This document shows, in pieces, positions 51,605 through 63,769 of a stretch of DNA of 64,000 nt (the stretch's first letter is position 1; every line of letters starts with the position of its first letter). Both the position numbers and the translations under genes were made by a program. The notes below the pieces were generated by a model. It was not told the origin of the DNA, did no database searches, and saw only the letters and a program-made list of their open reading frames with translations. Origin of the DNA: Pandoraea pulmonicola (GTDB lineage Bacteria > Pseudomonadota > Gammaproteobacteria > Burkholderiales > Burkholderiaceae); NCBI RefSeq assembly GCF_000815105.2, contig NZ_CP010310.2:4650001-4714000 (forward strand). The letters run 5' to 3'.

Positions 51605-51710
51605 ACGTCGTTCGATGAGTTTGAAGCAAACACTCTAACGACGCGAGCTCGCACGAACGTTGACCGGGATCAACGCCGCCGCAGATGTCGGAGATCCGGC
51701 AACCGCTGAA

Positions 51711-51744
51711 AACAAGGAAGCCCACTGCATGCAGTGGGCTTCCT
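51711..51744 (-). terminator. Terminator of sodB
   Basis: A perfect 30-bp palindrome, AGGAAGCCCACTGCA and its complement with no loop bases (51715-51744); on the minus strand TTGTTTTC follows. It lies between convergent ends only on the sodB side. Confidence 0.85.
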
Positions 51745-51814
51745 GCCTTGCCGCGCACGCCGGACGCTCGGGTTGGGCGTCAGACGTTGCTCCGGCGAAG
51801 TCCGGGCGATTCGA

Positions 51815-52393
51815 TTACGCGAAGTTCTTCGCGGCGAATTCCCAGTTGACCAGTTTCCAGAATGCCTCGACGAACTTCGGACGGGCATTGCGGTAATCGA
51901 TGTAGTAGGCGTGTTCCCACACGTCGATCGTGATCAGCGGCTTGTCCGTGCCGGTGAGCGGCGTGGCAGCGTTGCTGGTGTTCACGATGTCGACCGAACC
52001 GTCGGCCTTCTTCACGAGCCACGTCCAGCCCGAGCCGAAGTTGCCCACGGCCGACTTGGTGAAGGCTTCCTTGAAGGCGTCGTACGAACCGAACTTGGCG
52101 TCGATGGCCTTGGCCAGATCGCCGGTCGGCGCACCGCCGCCCTGCGGCGACAGGGTGTTCCAGAAGAACGTGTGGTTCCACACCTGTGCCGCGTTATTGA
52201 ACACGCCGCCCGACGACTTCTTGATGATGTCTTCGAGGCTGGCGTTTTCGAATTCGGTGCCCTTGATCAGGTTGTTCAAGTTGGTCACATAGGCTTGGTG
52301 ATGCTTGCCGTAGTGATACTCCATCGTTTCCTTGGAGATGGTCGGCGCCAGCGCATCGATGGCGTACGGCAGTTCAGGGAGCTTGTGTTCCAT
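51815..52393 (-). CDS. sodB: Superoxide dismutase (Fe type)
   Basis: 192 residues. Metal ligands in [15 protein letters not shown] and [12 protein letters not shown]; the [20 protein letters not shown] stretch is of the Fe-SOD kind. It removes superoxide in the cytosol. ATG 52393 ([17 protein letters not shown]) is the family start. Monocistronic: terminator downstream, xseA stop 202 bp upstream. Confidence 0.97.
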   Translation of the reverse strand: MEHKLPELPYAIDALAPTISKETMEYHYGKHHQAYVTNLNNLIKGTEFENASLEDIIKKSSGGVFNNAAQVWNHTFFWNTLSPQGGGAPTGDLAKAIDAKFGSYDAFKEAFTKSAVGNFGSGWTWLVKKADGSVDIVNTSNAATPLTGTDKPLITIDVWEHAYYIDYRNARPKFVEAFWKLVNWEFAAKNFA

Positions 52394-52595
52394 GGCAATT
52401 GTCCTTTGTGCTCTGAGGGGAACCCGATTTGCGTTATCCGGAGCCACCGATTCTATGGCAGATGGGAAAACCCCGCAAACCGCACGGTTACTCGTTTTAC
52501 CGCACAGTACGCCACGTAGATGACGATTGTTTGTCGATCCCGGCAAATCGGCGCACGATGCATGCGATTTGCCGGGATCGTCGAATCGGGTCGCG

Positions 52596-53969
52596 CTAAA
52601 AAGTATCGTCTAGCCTGACCTGGACATCACCAATGCCCACGTCGGCGGCGCCGTCGGCCAGATGCATCGTGACCGACTGGCCGCGCTGCAGCTTGCGTGG
52701 ATCGCGCACCGGCTGTCCGCGGCTGTCGAGCACGGCGGCGTAGCCGCGTTGGAGCGTGCGGCGCGGATTGAGGAGTTCGAGCTGTGCAGCGGCATCGCTC
52801 AGCCGTTGCGCGGATCGCTCGGCGCGGCGCGACATCGCCGTTTGCAGTCGCTGCGCGAGCAGCGCCACGCGCTCGTGCTGCGACGCGACATCGGGTACGG
52901 CGCGCGCCAGGCGCAACCGCAGCATGTCGAAACGGTTGCGCCGTTGTGCGAGTGGGCGCTCGAGCGCATGACGCATGCGATCGCCCAGGTGCGCCAGTTC
53001 GCCACGTTGACGGGCCAGGCGCTCGCGCGGCGAGACCAGGCCGCGCGCGAGACTGTCGAGTTGCTGCGCGCGTTGCTCCAGCAGCCGCCCCATGGCGCGC
53101 GTGAGACGCTGGCGTTCGCGATCGACTTCGCGCAGACACTCGTCGCGCGCCGCGCTGATCAGCTCAGCGGCGGCCGTCGGCGTCGGCGCTCTCACGTCGG
53201 CAACGAAGTCGGCGATGGTGAAATCGGTTTCATGCCCCACGCCCGAAACCACGGGCAGTTCGCTGCGCGCGATCGCGTGGGCCAGCACTTCCTCGTTGAA
53301 CGCCCACAGGTCCTCGATGGAACCACCGCCGCGACACAGCAGGATCGCGTCCACTTCGCGGCGCGCGTTGGCCGTATCGAGGGCGGCCGCCAGACGCGAC
53401 GCCGCATCGGCGCCCTGCACCGGCGCGGGATAAATCACGACCGCCACGTGCGGTGCGCGACGGGCCAGCGTCGTGAGGACGTCGCGCAATGCTGCCGCCT
53501 GCAACGACGTGACGACCCCGACGCGGCGCGCATATCGCGGCAATACGCGCTTGCGGGCGGCGTCGAACAATCCGGCGGCGGAGAGCTTTTCCTTCAAACG
53601 CAGGAAGGCTTCGTACAGATTGCCCTGCCCCGCGCGACGAATTGCCTCGACGTTGAGCTGCACCTCGCCGCGCGGCACATACATGGAGAGCAACGCGCGG
53701 ACTTCGACGCGGTCGCCCTCCTTCGGCGAGAAGTCGGCATGCTGGGCGCGGCCGCGGAACATGACGCAGCGCATCTGCGCCTGCGCGTCCTTGATCGAGA
53801 AATACCAATGGCCGCTGGCCGCGCGCGTGAAGTTCGAAATTTCGCCGCTGACCCACGCCAACGGGAAACTCCGCTCGAGCACGCCGGCCACGGCCTTGTT
53901 CAGATCTGAAACACTCAGTACGCGGTCTGCACCACGATCGTGCCGAATGTCGTCAAAAGTTGAGTTCAT
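52596..53969 (-). CDS. xseA: Exodeoxyribonuclease VII large subunit
   Basis: 457 residues. N-terminal OB fold ([44 protein letters not shown]), catalytic domain with [31 protein letters not shown] and [28 protein letters not shown], and a long Arg-rich coiled-coil C-terminus. It degrades single-stranded DNA with XseB, which is not in the window. A DnaA-box-like 9-mer ends 21 bp before ATG 53969. Confidence 0.95.
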   Translation of the reverse strand: MNSTFDDIRHDRGADRVLSVSDLNKAVAGVLERSFPLAWVSGEISNFTRAASGHWYFSIKDAQAQMRCVMFRGRAQHADFSPKEGDRVEVRALLSMYVPRGEVQLNVEAIRRAGQGNLYEAFLRLKEKLSAAGLFDAARKRVLPRYARRVGVVTSLQAAALRDVLTTLARRAPHVAVVIYPAPVQGADAASRLAAALDTANARREVDAILLCRGGGSIEDLWAFNEEVLAHAIARSELPVVSGVGHETDFTIADFVADVRAPTPTAAAELISAARDECLREVDRERQRLTRAMGRLLEQRAQQLDSLARGLVSPRERLARQRGELAHLGDRMRHALERPLAQRRNRFDMLRLRLARAVPDVASQHERVALLAQRLQTAMSRRAERSAQRLSDAAAQLELLNPRRTLQRGYAAVLDSRGQPVRDPRKLQRGQSVTMHLADGAADVGIGDVQVRLDDTF

Positions 53970-54417
53970 GCGTGTGCGCTGACAAAAACCTGTCCACAGG
54001 CCCGCTAATTTACGGGTTTTCTCGGCCCGGCGCCGCATATTTCCTCGGCACCGACGCCAAACCCTTGATTTATCGGGCTCCCCGCCTAGGCTCACATCGA
54101 CGGCAGGAAGCGAACTCGGGCCTGTGGGCAAGATATATTATCCACAGCCGACATGTACACATAGTTATCCACAGGCTGCGCGTGAGCGGTTGGGAAAGCT
54201 GAGCTTGCGGGGGTGTTCATTTCTGAAACGATGTGCTGCCCATTTTTTAATCACGAACTAAAATCCTCCGCAGCGTCAACGAGTTGCCGTACGTATCCAA
54301 AGGTTGTCCACATCCTTGTGCTCGTTCGGTGTGGAAAACGGTGCTTGCCCCATCCCCCCCTGCACGCTACAGTTCGGACTCGTTTGCCCATCCCCCGCAA
54401 CAAGCAAGAGGTCGTCT
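53970..54417. other. Cluster of DnaA-box-like 9-mers between xseA and exbB
   Basis: 448-bp divergent gap with two perfect TTATCCACA boxes (54138-54146, 54165-54173), TTGTCCACA (54304-54312), TTTTCCACA on the minus strand (54338-54330), and weaker CTGTCCACA (53990-53998) and TTGCCCACA (minus, 54131-54123). AT-rich tracts (AGATATATTA, CATTTTTTAATCACGAAC) lie among them. dnaA, dnaN and gyrB are not in the window. It also must hold the xseA and exbB promoters. Confidence 0.6.
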
Positions 54418-55032
54418 TTGTTCGCCGTCATCCAGGCCGCCGGCTGGCCCATCTGGCCACTTCTCATCGCATCCGTCATCGCTCTCGCCCTGATCGTCGA
54501 GCGCGCCCTTTCGTTGCGCCGCGCCCGCGTACTGCCGAACGGCGTGCTCGAGAATGCGATCACCCTGGCCCGTCGCGGCAACACAAAGCACGAGGCCACC
54601 GAGGCCCTCGCGCAAGGCTCGATGCTCGGACGCGTGCTCGCGACCGGCGTGCGCTACGTCGCGCGCAACCCGCAGGGTCCGCGTGATGGTGCGAAGGAAG
54701 CGCTGGAGGAGACCGGACGCGCCGTTGCGCACGAACTCGAACGCTTCCTGCCGGCGCTGGGCACCATCGCATCGGTCGCGCCACTCATGGGCCTGTTCGG
54801 CACCGTGATCGGCATGATCGAGATCTTCGGTTCGCAGGACGCCACCGGCACCGACCCGGCGCAGCTCGCACACGGTATTTCGGTGGCACTCTACAATACG
54901 GGCTTCGGCCTGATGATCGCGATTCCCGCGATGATCTTCTATCGTTACTACCGCACGCGCGTCGATGCATTCCTGGTGGAGCTCGAAACGCAGGCGGTTC
55001 ATTTCCTCGATGCCACGTTGCCGCGGCACTGA
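54418..55032 (+). CDS. exbB: MotA/TolQ/ExbB proton-channel family protein
   Basis: 204 residues, three membrane segments, with GTIASVAPLMGLFGTVIGMIEIF and GISVALYNTGFGLMIAIPAMIFYRYY conserved in ExbB/TolQ. The start is probably TTG 54418 (LFAVIQAAGWPIWPLL) with AAGAGG upstream. With ExbD it forms an inner-membrane motor that energises outer-membrane transport or lipid trafficking; no TonB gene is adjacent. First gene of an envelope operon running to kdsB. Confidence 0.88.
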   Translation: MFAVIQAAGWPIWPLLIASVIALALIVERALSLRRARVLPNGVLENAITLARRGNTKHEATEALAQGSMLGRVLATGVRYVARNPQGPRDGAKEALEETGRAVAHELERFLPALGTIASVAPLMGLFGTVIGMIEIFGSQDATGTDPAQLAHGISVALYNTGFGLMIAIPAMIFYRYYRTRVDAFLVELETQAVHFLDATLPRH

Positions 55033-55047
55033 CGCGAGAGACGCACG

Positions 55048-55509
55048 ATGAATTTCCGTCGAGGCCTCTCCACACGCGATGAGCCCGAGATCAATCTGAT
55101 CCCGCTCATCGACGTGCTGCTCGTGATCCTGATCTTCCTGATGGTCACCACGACCTATACGCGCTACACCGCGCTCAAGGTCAATCTGCCAACGGCCGAC
55201 GCCGAGAAGGCCATCGTGCCGCCACGCCAGATCGTGGTGTCGGTCGGCGCCGACGGTAGCTATGCCATCGATCGTCACGCACTCGTACAGCGCGATGTCG
55301 CCGGCCTGGCCGCCGCGCTGCGCCAGGCGGCCGGACCGGCGAACGACGGGGCCGAAGCGCCAGTCGTCATCATCAACGCCGACGCCAAGAGCGCGCATCA
55401 ATCGGTCATCAATGTGATGGAGGCGGCGCGCGAGGCGGGTTTGACGCGCCTGACCTTCTCGGCCCGTTCGACGGCGGCGCAAGGCGCCGCGAAGCCCTCG
55501 TCCCGATGA
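55048..55509 (+). CDS. exbD: ExbD/TolR-family protein
   Basis: 153 residues. Short cytosolic start, one membrane helix with the key Asp ([20 protein letters not shown]), and a periplasmic domain. Partner of the ExbB-like protein 15 bp upstream; ATGA overlap with lpxK downstream. Confidence 0.93.
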   Translation: MNFRRGLSTRDEPEINLIPLIDVLLVILIFLMVTTTYTRYTALKVNLPTADAEKAIVPPRQIVVSVGADGSYAIDRHALVQRDVAGLAAALRQAAGPANDGAEAPVVIINADAKSAHQSVINVMEAAREAGLTRLTFSARSTAAQGAAKPSSR

Positions 55510-56573
55510 CAGCCCCGGACGCCCCCAACGCCAGCGGCGCGCGCTCACGTGCGCTGGTGCCGCGCCTGTCCGGCGCGCTGGTGCACTGGGTGACGGCGCA
55601 ATGGCAGCGGCGTGGGCTCGTCGCCTGGCTGCTGTGGCCGCTGTCGTGGGTCTTCGGCGCCGTCGCGGCCTGGCGGCGGATGCGTTTTCGTCGAGGCTGG
55701 AAGACGTCGACGCGGCTGCCGGTGCCGGTCGTCGTGGTGGGCAATCTCACCGTTGGTGGCACAGGCAAGACACCGACCGTCATCGCCCTCGTCGCCGCCC
55801 TGCGCAGCCACGGCTATACGCCGGGAGTCCTCTCGCGCGGCTACGGGGCAACGCTTTCCCGGCCGACGGAAGTCGGTGCCGACGCGCGTCCGGAAAACGT
55901 GGGCGACGAACCGTTGCTGATTGCGCGACGCACCGGCGCCCCGGTGTGGGTATGGCCGTCGCGCGTCGAAGGCGGGCAGGCGCTGCTCGCGGCACATCCG
56001 GAGTGCGACGTCATCGTGTGCGACGACGGCCTCCAGCACTATGCGCTCGCGCGCGACGTCGAGATCGCCGTGTTCGATCACCGGCTGGACGGCAACGGCT
56101 TCCTGATGCCGGCGGGGCCACTGCGCGAGCCGTTGTCACGCCGGCGCGACGTCAATCTCATCAACGATCCTTACGGCAAGACGCTGCCGGCCTGGCCGAA
56201 CACATGGCGGCTGTCGCTAGCGCTCGGCGACGCCTGGTGTGTGAGCCAGCCGTCGCTCACCCGGCCACTCACGCACTTCGTCGGCCGGCGCGTGTTCGCG
56301 GCTGCCGGCATCGGCGCCCCCGAACGGTTCTTCGCGGCGTTGCGCGGTGCGGGGCTGGAGATCGAGACGCTGGCGCTGCCGGATCATTACGACTTCGCGG
56401 CCAGTCCGTTCGACGGCGTGACGGCCGATGCCATCCTGATCACCGAAAAGGATGCAGTAAAATGCCTGACCTGGTCGGACCCGCGCGTGTGGGCCGTGCC
56501 TGCCGAGGCGTTGCTCGATGCGCGCCTCGTATCACTGGTAGTGGAGAAATTGCGTGGATACCCGACTGTTTGA
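55506..56573 (+). CDS. lpxK: Tetraacyldisaccharide 4'-kinase
   Basis: 355 residues. P-loop [40 protein letters not shown] and the [19 protein letters not shown] segment are LpxK marks. It phosphorylates the lipid A precursor at the inner membrane. ATG 55506 overlaps exbD. Its 3' end overlaps the next gene by 20 bp. Confidence 0.95.
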   Translation: MTAPDAPNASGARSRALVPRLSGALVHWVTAQWQRRGLVAWLLWPLSWVFGAVAAWRRMRFRRGWKTSTRLPVPVVVVGNLTVGGTGKTPTVIALVAALRSHGYTPGVLSRGYGATLSRPTEVGADARPENVGDEPLLIARRTGAPVWVWPSRVEGGQALLAAHPECDVIVCDDGLQHYALARDVEIAVFDHRLDGNGFLMPAGPLREPLSRRRDVNLINDPYGKTLPAWPNTWRLSLALGDAWCVSQPSLTRPLTHFVGRRVFAAAGIGAPERFFAALRGAGLEIETLALPDHYDFAASPFDGVTADAILITEKDAVKCLTWSDPRVWAVPAEALLDARLVSLVVEKLRGYPTV

Positions 56574-56756
56574 GATTCTCGTCTGCCCGCTGTGCAAGGG
56601 CCCCCTGGAATACGACAAGAAAGCCCAGGAACTGATTTGCCACGCCGACAAGCTCGCGTATCCGATCCGTGACGGCATTCCCGTCATGCTCGCGGATGAA
56701 GCCCGCCAGTCTGTCGAAGGCACGCCCGTCCCGCTGAACGACGACAAGTCCGCATC

Positions 56757-56760
<4 letters not shown>
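56554..56760 (+). CDS. Trm112-family small zinc-ribbon-like protein (YcaR-like)
   Basis: 68 residues, [42 protein letters not shown], with CPLC and a later Cys but not a full four-Cys set. The start is GTG 56554, inside lpxK, with GGAGA upstream. Conserved between lpxK and kdsB in proteobacteria; precise function unknown. Confidence 0.92.
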
Positions 56761-58504
<1,744 letters not shown>

Positions 58505-58578
58505 GCCGTCGCCGCGGCTCGGGTCCCGGCGCTGCACGCACCGCCCACGGCTCGGCCGACGTCGATGACGCCACGAAG

Positions 58579-58611
58579 AAGGCGGCCAGTTTGTACTGAG
58601 CCGCCTTTTTT
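58579..58611 (+). terminator. Terminator of adk
   Basis: AAGGCGGC (58579-58586) with GCCGCCTT (58600-58607) and six T, ending 18 bp before the next ATG. Confidence 0.85.
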
Positions 58612-58629
58612 GCCATAGGAGGACGACGC

Positions 58630-59388
58630 ATGGAAATTCAGGGCAATGTGTTTCTGATCACCGGTGGCGCCTCGGGGCTCGGCGCCGCTGCCGCGCGCTG
58701 GCTCGCCGGTCTTGGCGCGACGGTCGTGCTCGCCGACGTCAATGTCGCGGAAGGCGAGGCGCTCGCCGAAAAACTCGGCGGGAAGTTCGTCAAATGCGAT
58801 GTCACACGTGAAGACGATGGCAAAGCCGCCGTAGCCGCCGCCCAGGCGCTCGGCACACTGCGCGGCCTCGTCAACTGTGCCGGCATCGCCATCGGCAGCA
58901 AGACGGTCGGGCGCGACGGCCCTCACCCGCTCGACGCGTTTGCCCGCGTCATCCAGATCAACCTCATCGGCACGTTCAACATGATCCGGCTCGCCGCCAC
59001 CGCGATGAGCCAGAGCGCGCCCAATGGCGAAGGCGAGCGCGGCGTGATCGTCAATACCGCCTCGGTCGCCGCGTACGACGGGCAGATGGGCCAAGCGGCT
59101 TACGCGGCGTCCAAGGGCGGCGTCGCCAGCCTGACGCTGCCGGTCGCGCGGGATCTATCGCGCAGTGGCATCCGCGTCATGACGATCGCGCCGGGCATCT
59201 TCGAAACGCCGATGATGCTCGCCATGCCCGCCGAAGTGCAGGCGTCACTCGGTCAGATGGTGCCGTTTCCGCCGCGGCTGGGCAAACCGTCGGAATACGC
59301 CATGCTCGTCGAGCAGATCGTGCGCAACCCCATGCTCAACGGCGAAGTCATCCGGCTCGACGGTGCGATCCGCATGCAACCGAAGTAG
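58630..59388 (+). CDS. SDR-family 3-hydroxyacyl-CoA dehydrogenase (HSD17B10-like)
   Basis: 252 residues. [16 protein letters not shown] (coenzyme loop), [32 protein letters not shown] (Ser, Tyr-x3-Lys) and [10 protein letters not shown]; the pattern matches type-10 17-beta-HSD/3-hydroxyacyl-CoA dehydrogenases acting in (branched) fatty-acid beta-oxidation. AGGAGG precedes ATG 58630. It follows the adk terminator closely, so its own promoter is not obvious. Confidence 0.9.
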   Translation: MEIQGNVFLITGGASGLGAAAARWLAGLGATVVLADVNVAEGEALAEKLGGKFVKCDVTREDDGKAAVAAAQALGTLRGLVNCAGIAIGSKTVGRDGPHPLDAFARVIQINLIGTFNMIRLAATAMSQSAPNGEGERGVIVNTASVAAYDGQMGQAAYAASKGGVASLTLPVARDLSRSGIRVMTIAPGIFETPMMLAMPAEVQASLGQMVPFPPRLGKPSEYAMLVEQIVRNPMLNGEVIRLDGAIRMQPK

Positions 59389-59578
59389 CCCCAAACATCG
59401 TTCCGGAGGACCTGTGGCAGGGCTCGCGCGGCGGCTCGCATCACGTTGACGCAACGCAACAAAATGTTGTTCCAAGTGTGACTACAATGGAATGCCGGTC
59501 GCCCCGCGCGACCGGATGGCCGCCGGCGTCGGCGCCGGCATCCCCCCATTCTCTCCGCCCCCGCGGCAGGAGGCTGGC

Positions 59579-60073
59579 ATGAAATCACTGGCGCAACAGA
59601 TGTCGTTCTACCAGCGCTATCACCGCAGTCCCAAGAATCGTCTGACCCATTTCTTCGGCGTTCCCATGATCATCCTGGCGGTGATGCAGGCATTTTCCTG
59701 GGTGCCGCTCGGCCCCAGCGGCCTGAATGCCACGCATGTGATCGTGCTGGTCCTGCTGATGTACTACTTCCTGCTCGACGTCCCCCTCGCCCTGGCCATG
59801 ACCGCGTTCTTCGCGGTGCTGCTCGCCATCACCCAGCATCTCGCGAAGCTGCCGTGGCCCTGGGCGCTGACGGTCTTCGGGGTGCTGTTCGTCGGCGGCT
59901 GGATCATCCAGTTGATCGGCCATCACTTCGAAGGGCGCAAGCCTGCGCTGCTGGACAATCTCTTCCAGATCTTCATTGCGCCGATGTTTCTGATGGCGGA
60001 AGTCTTCTTCCACTTCGGCTACAAGCCGGGCTTGCAGCGCCGCGTGCAGGAACTGGCCGCGCAGTCCGCTTGA
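59579..60073 (+). CDS. DUF962/Mpo1-like membrane protein
   Basis: 164 residues, four or five membrane segments, with MSFYQRYHRSPKNRLTHFFGVPMII and IIQLIGHHFEGRKPALLDNLFQIFIAPMFLMAEV, the conserved His-rich motifs of the Mpo1 family (an Fe(II) dioxygenase of 2-hydroxy fatty acids in yeast). Bacterial role not shown. GCAGGAGG lies just before ATG 59579. Confidence 0.88.
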   Translation: MKSLAQQMSFYQRYHRSPKNRLTHFFGVPMIILAVMQAFSWVPLGPSGLNATHVIVLVLLMYYFLLDVPLALAMTAFFAVLLAITQHLAKLPWPWALTVFGVLFVGGWIIQLIGHHFEGRKPALLDNLFQIFIAPMFLMAEVFFHFGYKPGLQRRVQELAAQSA

Positions 60074-60121
60074 CGTACCGATGCGGATGGCGAATTGGCA
60101 AACGCCCGATTCGCTGTCCCC

Positions 60122-60153
60122 AAAAACGAAACGCCAGCCGACAGGCTGGCGTT
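60122..60153 (-). terminator. Terminator between DUF962 and the SirB1-like gene
   Basis: AACGCCAGCC/GGCTGGCGTT (60130-60139 with 60144-60153); the minus strand continues TCGTTTTTG. Mainly serves the minus-strand gene. Confidence 0.8.
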
Positions 60154-60205
60154 CTTCATTGCCGACGACGTCCGGGCCAACCGGGCCGTTGCCCGTTCGC
60201 TTCCC

Positions 60206-61072
60206 TCAGCCGTGGCTCCCCGGGCGGCGGCTCAGATCGTCGAGCACTTGCCGGATCGCGTCCGCATCTTCGGCGTCGGGTCGTTTGCCCAGGTAAAACT
60301 CCAGATCGTCCTGCGCTGGACGCACCAGTCCGAGCCGCGCGTACGCCAACCCGCGATCCCGCTTCTCGATCGGTTGATCGGGCAACACGAGCACCATGCG
60401 TTCCTGCACGGCCAGCAGCCGCTCCCACCGCTCGCTCTGCGTGTAGATGGCTCGCAGGTTGCGAAGCATCCGGGCGAGGATCTCGCGCGGTGTCGCGGGT
60501 TCGAGGAACGGATGCAGCAGCGCCCACAGCGCCAACTCCTGGATCGGCTCGGCACTTTCATCGCGGTAGTGCTTGAGATAGGGCTCGACCATTTCGAGGA
60601 GCCGTTGCGGCGAGAGCGAATGCCCGGAGATCGGATCGATGACCACGTCTCCCGCCGGCACCGCCAGCCGTAGCAGGAAGTGCCCCGGGAACGACAAGCC
60701 GCGCAACGGCAGCCCGATCTGATGACCGATTTCCATGCAGAGCACGGCCAACGAGATCGGAATGCCGCGACGCCGATCCAGCACCACGTGCAGGTGACTG
60801 TTGTCCGGGTCGTAGTAGTCGTTCTGATTGACGGTGAAACCGAGCTCGCGGAAGAAAAAGTGGTCGAGCAACTGCAACTTCTGCAACGGCCCGGCATCCG
60901 GCGGCAGACGCTTGGCCAGCCGCGCCGCGAGCGTGTCGATCTGGGTCAGCGTGTCCTGCACGTCGAGGTCCGGATAGACGTCCTGCGCAATTGCTATCGC
61001 GGCTTCGGTGAGCGGCAGCCCGTCATCGGAGGCCACCAGCGCAGCAAAGTACTCGAGAATTCGGTTCGCCAT
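60206..61072 (-). CDS. SirB1-family transglutaminase-like/TPR protein
   Basis: 288 residues. Transglutaminase-like SirB1 domain (FFFRELGFTVNQNDYYDPDNSHLHVVLDRRRGIPISLAVLCMEIGHQIGLPLRGLSFPGHFLLRL) and TPR-like helices at the C-terminus. The usual catalytic Cys is seen as LCMEIG. Function unknown, widely conserved in proteobacteria. ATG 61072; 45 bp after the murJ stop, so probably co-transcribed with it. Confidence 0.9.
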   Translation of the reverse strand: MANRILEYFAALVASDDGLPLTEAAIAIAQDVYPDLDVQDTLTQIDTLAARLAKRLPPDAGPLQKLQLLDHFFFRELGFTVNQNDYYDPDNSHLHVVLDRRRGIPISLAVLCMEIGHQIGLPLRGLSFPGHFLLRLAVPAGDVVIDPISGHSLSPQRLLEMVEPYLKHYRDESAEPIQELALWALLHPFLEPATPREILARMLRNLRAIYTQSERWERLLAVQERMVLVLPDQPIEKRDRGLAYARLGLVRPAQDDLEFYLGKRPDAEDADAIRQVLDDLSRRPGSHG

Positions 61073-61117
61073 GCGGTATCCGTGGGTGTATTCCGTAGGT
61101 TATGCCGCGCCGGACGC

Positions 61118-62671
61118 TCACGAATGGGTACGTCGGCGGAAGAACGAGAAGTTGAAACCCATGAGAAATAATGCCCCGAAATACACTACGGCGCATAGCA
61201 CCAGACTCGCGCCGAGCAGGGCGATACGCGAAAGCGGCCGTGCACCGAGCGCCACCCAGTCGAAGCTCTGGGTGAACCACAGCAGCACGCCGGCGAGAAT
61301 CAGGCAGGCCGCGAGCAACTGCACGAAGAACAGACGCCAGCCGGGCGCCGGACGGTAAATACCGCGCTTGTACAACCCCACGAAAAGCAACACCGCGTTC
61401 ATGCAAGCGCCCACGCCGATCGACAGCGACAAGCCGGCATGCGCGAACCAACGCACGAACAGCACGTTCGAGAGCTGCGTGGCGACGAGCACCACCACGG
61501 CAATCTTCACGGGCGTCTTGATGTCCTGCTTGGCATAGAAGCCTGGAGCCAGAATCTTGATGAGGATGAGGCCAACAAGCCCCACACCGTAGGCCGTCAG
61601 CGCATGTGCCGTCATCGTCACGTCGGTCGCGTCGAAGCGCCCGTACTGGTAGAGCGTGGCGGTCAGCGGCTCGGCGTACACGAACAGCCCCACCGCGCTC
61701 GGCATGGCCAGCAGGAACGTCAGACGCAGCCCCCAGTCGAGCAACGCCGAATACTCGGCAGCGTCGCCGTCGGCATGCGCCCGCGACAGGCTCGGCAGCA
61801 GAATGGTACCCAGCGCGACGCCAAGCAACGCCGTCGGAAACTCCATCAGACGGTCGGCATAGGCCAACCACGACACGCTGCCCTGCGCCAGGCGCGACGC
61901 AATGTTCGTATTGATGATCAGGCTGACCTGAGCGACCGACACGGCCAGCGTGGCGGGCACCATCTTGGCCAGCACGCGCTTCACCCCGGCATTGCGCAAG
62001 GCGGCGAGGACATTGAAGCGAATGCGCGGCAACATGCCGATGCGCGCCAGCGCGGGGAGCTGAATGACGAGTTGCAGCACGCCGCCGACGATCACGGCGT
62101 AGGCCAGCGCGTACACCGGTGTCTCGAGGTGGGGGGCGACCCACAGCGAGGCGACGATCGAGCTGACGTTGAGCAGCACCGGCGCAAACGCGGGCATCGA
62201 GAACTGTCGCCAGGTATTGAGCACCCCGGCAGCCAGCGTCGTGATCGAAATCAGGGTGATGTAGGGAAACATCACGCGTGTCATGAAGACGGCGGCGTCG
62301 AACGTGCCGTTCTCCCGCGAGAGCCCGGTGGCCACCGCGTAGACCACCGCGGACGCACCGAGCACCCCGGCGACCGTGATCGAGAGCAGCGTCCAGAACA
62401 GCACGGTCGTCACGGAATCGACGAGCGTCCTGGTCTCCTCGGGACTGCGCTGGGACTTGAATTCGGCCAGAATCGGAACGAATGCCTGCGAAAACGCCCC
62501 TTCTGCGGACAAGCGGCGCAGCAGATTGGGAATCCGGAACGCGACGTTGTAGGCATCGGTCATGGGACCCGCGCCGAACATGCGTGCGATGAGGATTTCA
62601 CGGATCAGGCCGGTGATGCGCGAGAGCATCGTGAAACCGCTGACCGTAGCGAGAGCTTTGAGCAAATTCAT
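61118..62671 (-). CDS. murJ: Lipid II flippase MurJ
   Basis: 517 residues, about fourteen membrane helices. [35 protein letters not shown] and the [21 protein letters not shown] stretch are MurJ signatures, including the conserved Arg of the central cavity. It moves lipid II across the inner membrane for peptidoglycan synthesis. The predicted -10 lies nine bases before this ATG, so the mRNA may have almost no leader. Confidence 0.96.
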   Translation of the reverse strand: MNLLKALATVSGFTMLSRITGLIREILIARMFGAGPMTDAYNVAFRIPNLLRRLSAEGAFSQAFVPILAEFKSQRSPEETRTLVDSVTTVLFWTLLSITVAGVLGASAVVYAVATGLSRENGTFDAAVFMTRVMFPYITLISITTLAAGVLNTWRQFSMPAFAPVLLNVSSIVASLWVAPHLETPVYALAYAVIVGGVLQLVIQLPALARIGMLPRIRFNVLAALRNAGVKRVLAKMVPATLAVSVAQVSLIINTNIASRLAQGSVSWLAYADRLMEFPTALLGVALGTILLPSLSRAHADGDAAEYSALLDWGLRLTFLLAMPSAVGLFVYAEPLTATLYQYGRFDATDVTMTAHALTAYGVGLVGLILIKILAPGFYAKQDIKTPVKIAVVVLVATQLSNVLFVRWFAHAGLSLSIGVGACMNAVLLFVGLYKRGIYRPAPGWRLFFVQLLAACLILAGVLLWFTQSFDWVALGARPLSRIALLGASLVLCAVVYFGALFLMGFNFSFFRRRTHS

Positions 62672-62680
62672 GTTGCGCGT

Positions 62681-62686
62681 ATTATA
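62681..62686 (-). promoter_or_regulatory. -10 box of murJ, very close to the start codon
   Basis: TATAAT on the minus strand, separated from ATG 62671 by nine bases (ACGCGCAAC). Transcription would start about 2-4 bases before the ATG. The -35 is weak (TTCTTT). Confidence 0.55.
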
Positions 62687-62709
62687 CGCACAGCCCTGCT
62701 GCAAAGAAG

Positions 62710-62739
62710 TTGCAAATTCCGTTGGCCTTCGGCTATAAT
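62710..62739 (+). promoter_or_regulatory. Promoter of rpsT
   Basis: TTGCAA (62710-62715), 18-bp spacer, perfect TATAAT (62734-62739). Leader of about 105 nt before rpsT. Confidence 0.7.
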
Positions 62740-62850
62740 CGTCGGTTTCGAAGTCAATGGATTGCTTCCTGGCCACCGTGTCTCCCAGGGAGCCGAGCCA
62801 AACTGCATAGAAGCCGCATCAGGCGGAGCAATTCAAGGAATTCACCGAAC

Positions 62851-63123
62851 ATGGCAAATACCGCACAAGCACGCAAGCGCGCGCGTCAAACCGTTAAGAT
62901 CAACGCCCACAATTCGGCGCTGCGTTCGCGCCTGCGCACGGCTGTGAAGGCTGTCCGCAAGGCCATCGCCGCCGGCGATCAGGCCGCTGCCAAGGAAGTG
63001 CTGCGCGCCTCGGCCAAGACGATCGACATCATCGCTGACAAGAAGATCGTCCACAAGAACACCGCGGCTCGCCAGAAGAGCCGTCTGTCGGCCGCCATCA
63101 AGGCGATGTCGGCTGCTGCCTAA
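62851..63123 (+). CDS. rpsT: 30S ribosomal protein S20
   Basis: 90 residues, [35 protein letters not shown], the full S20 helical bundle. ATG 62851. Divergent from murJ, as in many proteobacteria. Ends with AIKAMSAAA. Confidence 0.98.
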   Translation: MANTAQARKRARQTVKINAHNSALRSRLRTAVKAVRKAIAAGDQAAAKEVLRASAKTIDIIADKKIVHKNTAARQKSRLSAAIKAMSAAA

Positions 63124-63184
63124 GACAGCATTCGCTGCGAAGCAGAACAAGTTGCTTGCCGGTTCCGACCTCGGTCGGGACACT

Positions 63185-63216
63185 AAAAAGCCCGCTTACG
63201 CGGGCTTTTTTCTTTT
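63185..63216 (+). terminator. Terminator of rpsT
   Basis: AAAAAGCCCGC-TTAC-GCGGGC followed by six T and CTTTT. Confidence 0.92.
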
Positions 63217-63388
63217 CCGGATCCCACCCCAATGCCCGGACGACACAACGCCACAGCGCGCATGGCTCGTCAGCCAAAACAGGAAATCGGAAAACGACGG
63301 AGGAGGGGCGGACGATCGGGAGGAGACGACGGTGAGTCGGGGCCAAAGGCCCGGTACTCACGTCTGGCCGGAGAACGGCCGGGGGGAT

Positions 63389-63703
63389 TTACTTGATATC
63401 GGGGACAATACAGGCTTCGGTCAACTGCAGATCGTTGTCACGGGCAAAGTTCATCACGAAATCGAAAGCCCTCGGCTCAATCTCGCGCAGTCGCTCGTCG
63501 ACCACGACACACTTGACGTCACCCACCATAATCGGGCGCACGTAGGGGGAGTACTGCATGTATGCGTTCGGACCGGTGTTGCTTCGGCCACAGAACGACA
63601 CGGCGCCGCACAGACGTTCCGCCCAGTCGCTCGGCCGGAACTTCTTGCCACCCCGGGTGATGCCCTGGATGAAATACTCGCGCGCGGAAACCTGGTCGGT
63701 CAT
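63389..63703 (-). CDS. DUF3579 family protein
   Basis: 104 residues: REYFIQGITRGGKKFRPSDWAERLCGAVSFCGRSNTGPNAYMQYSPYVRPIMVGDVKCVVVDERLREIEPRAFDFVMNFARDNDLQ. I recognise it as the DUF3579 family, found in betaproteobacteria beside rpsT; function unknown. ATG 63703 follows AGGTGA. Its promoter carries the same palindrome as icd. Two hairpins without T-runs (GGGCC/GGCCC and GGCCGG/CCGGCC type, about 63346-63382) follow the stop. Confidence 0.88.
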   Translation of the reverse strand: MTDQVSAREYFIQGITRGGKKFRPSDWAERLCGAVSFCGRSNTGPNAYMQYSPYVRPIMVGDVKCVVVDERLREIEPRAFDFVMNFARDNDLQLTEACIVPDIK

Positions 63704-63769
63704 ATCGCTAAATCACCTAAAAAAACATCTGGCCGGTCATACGCTGGTAGCGTTGCCGACAGAGACAGT

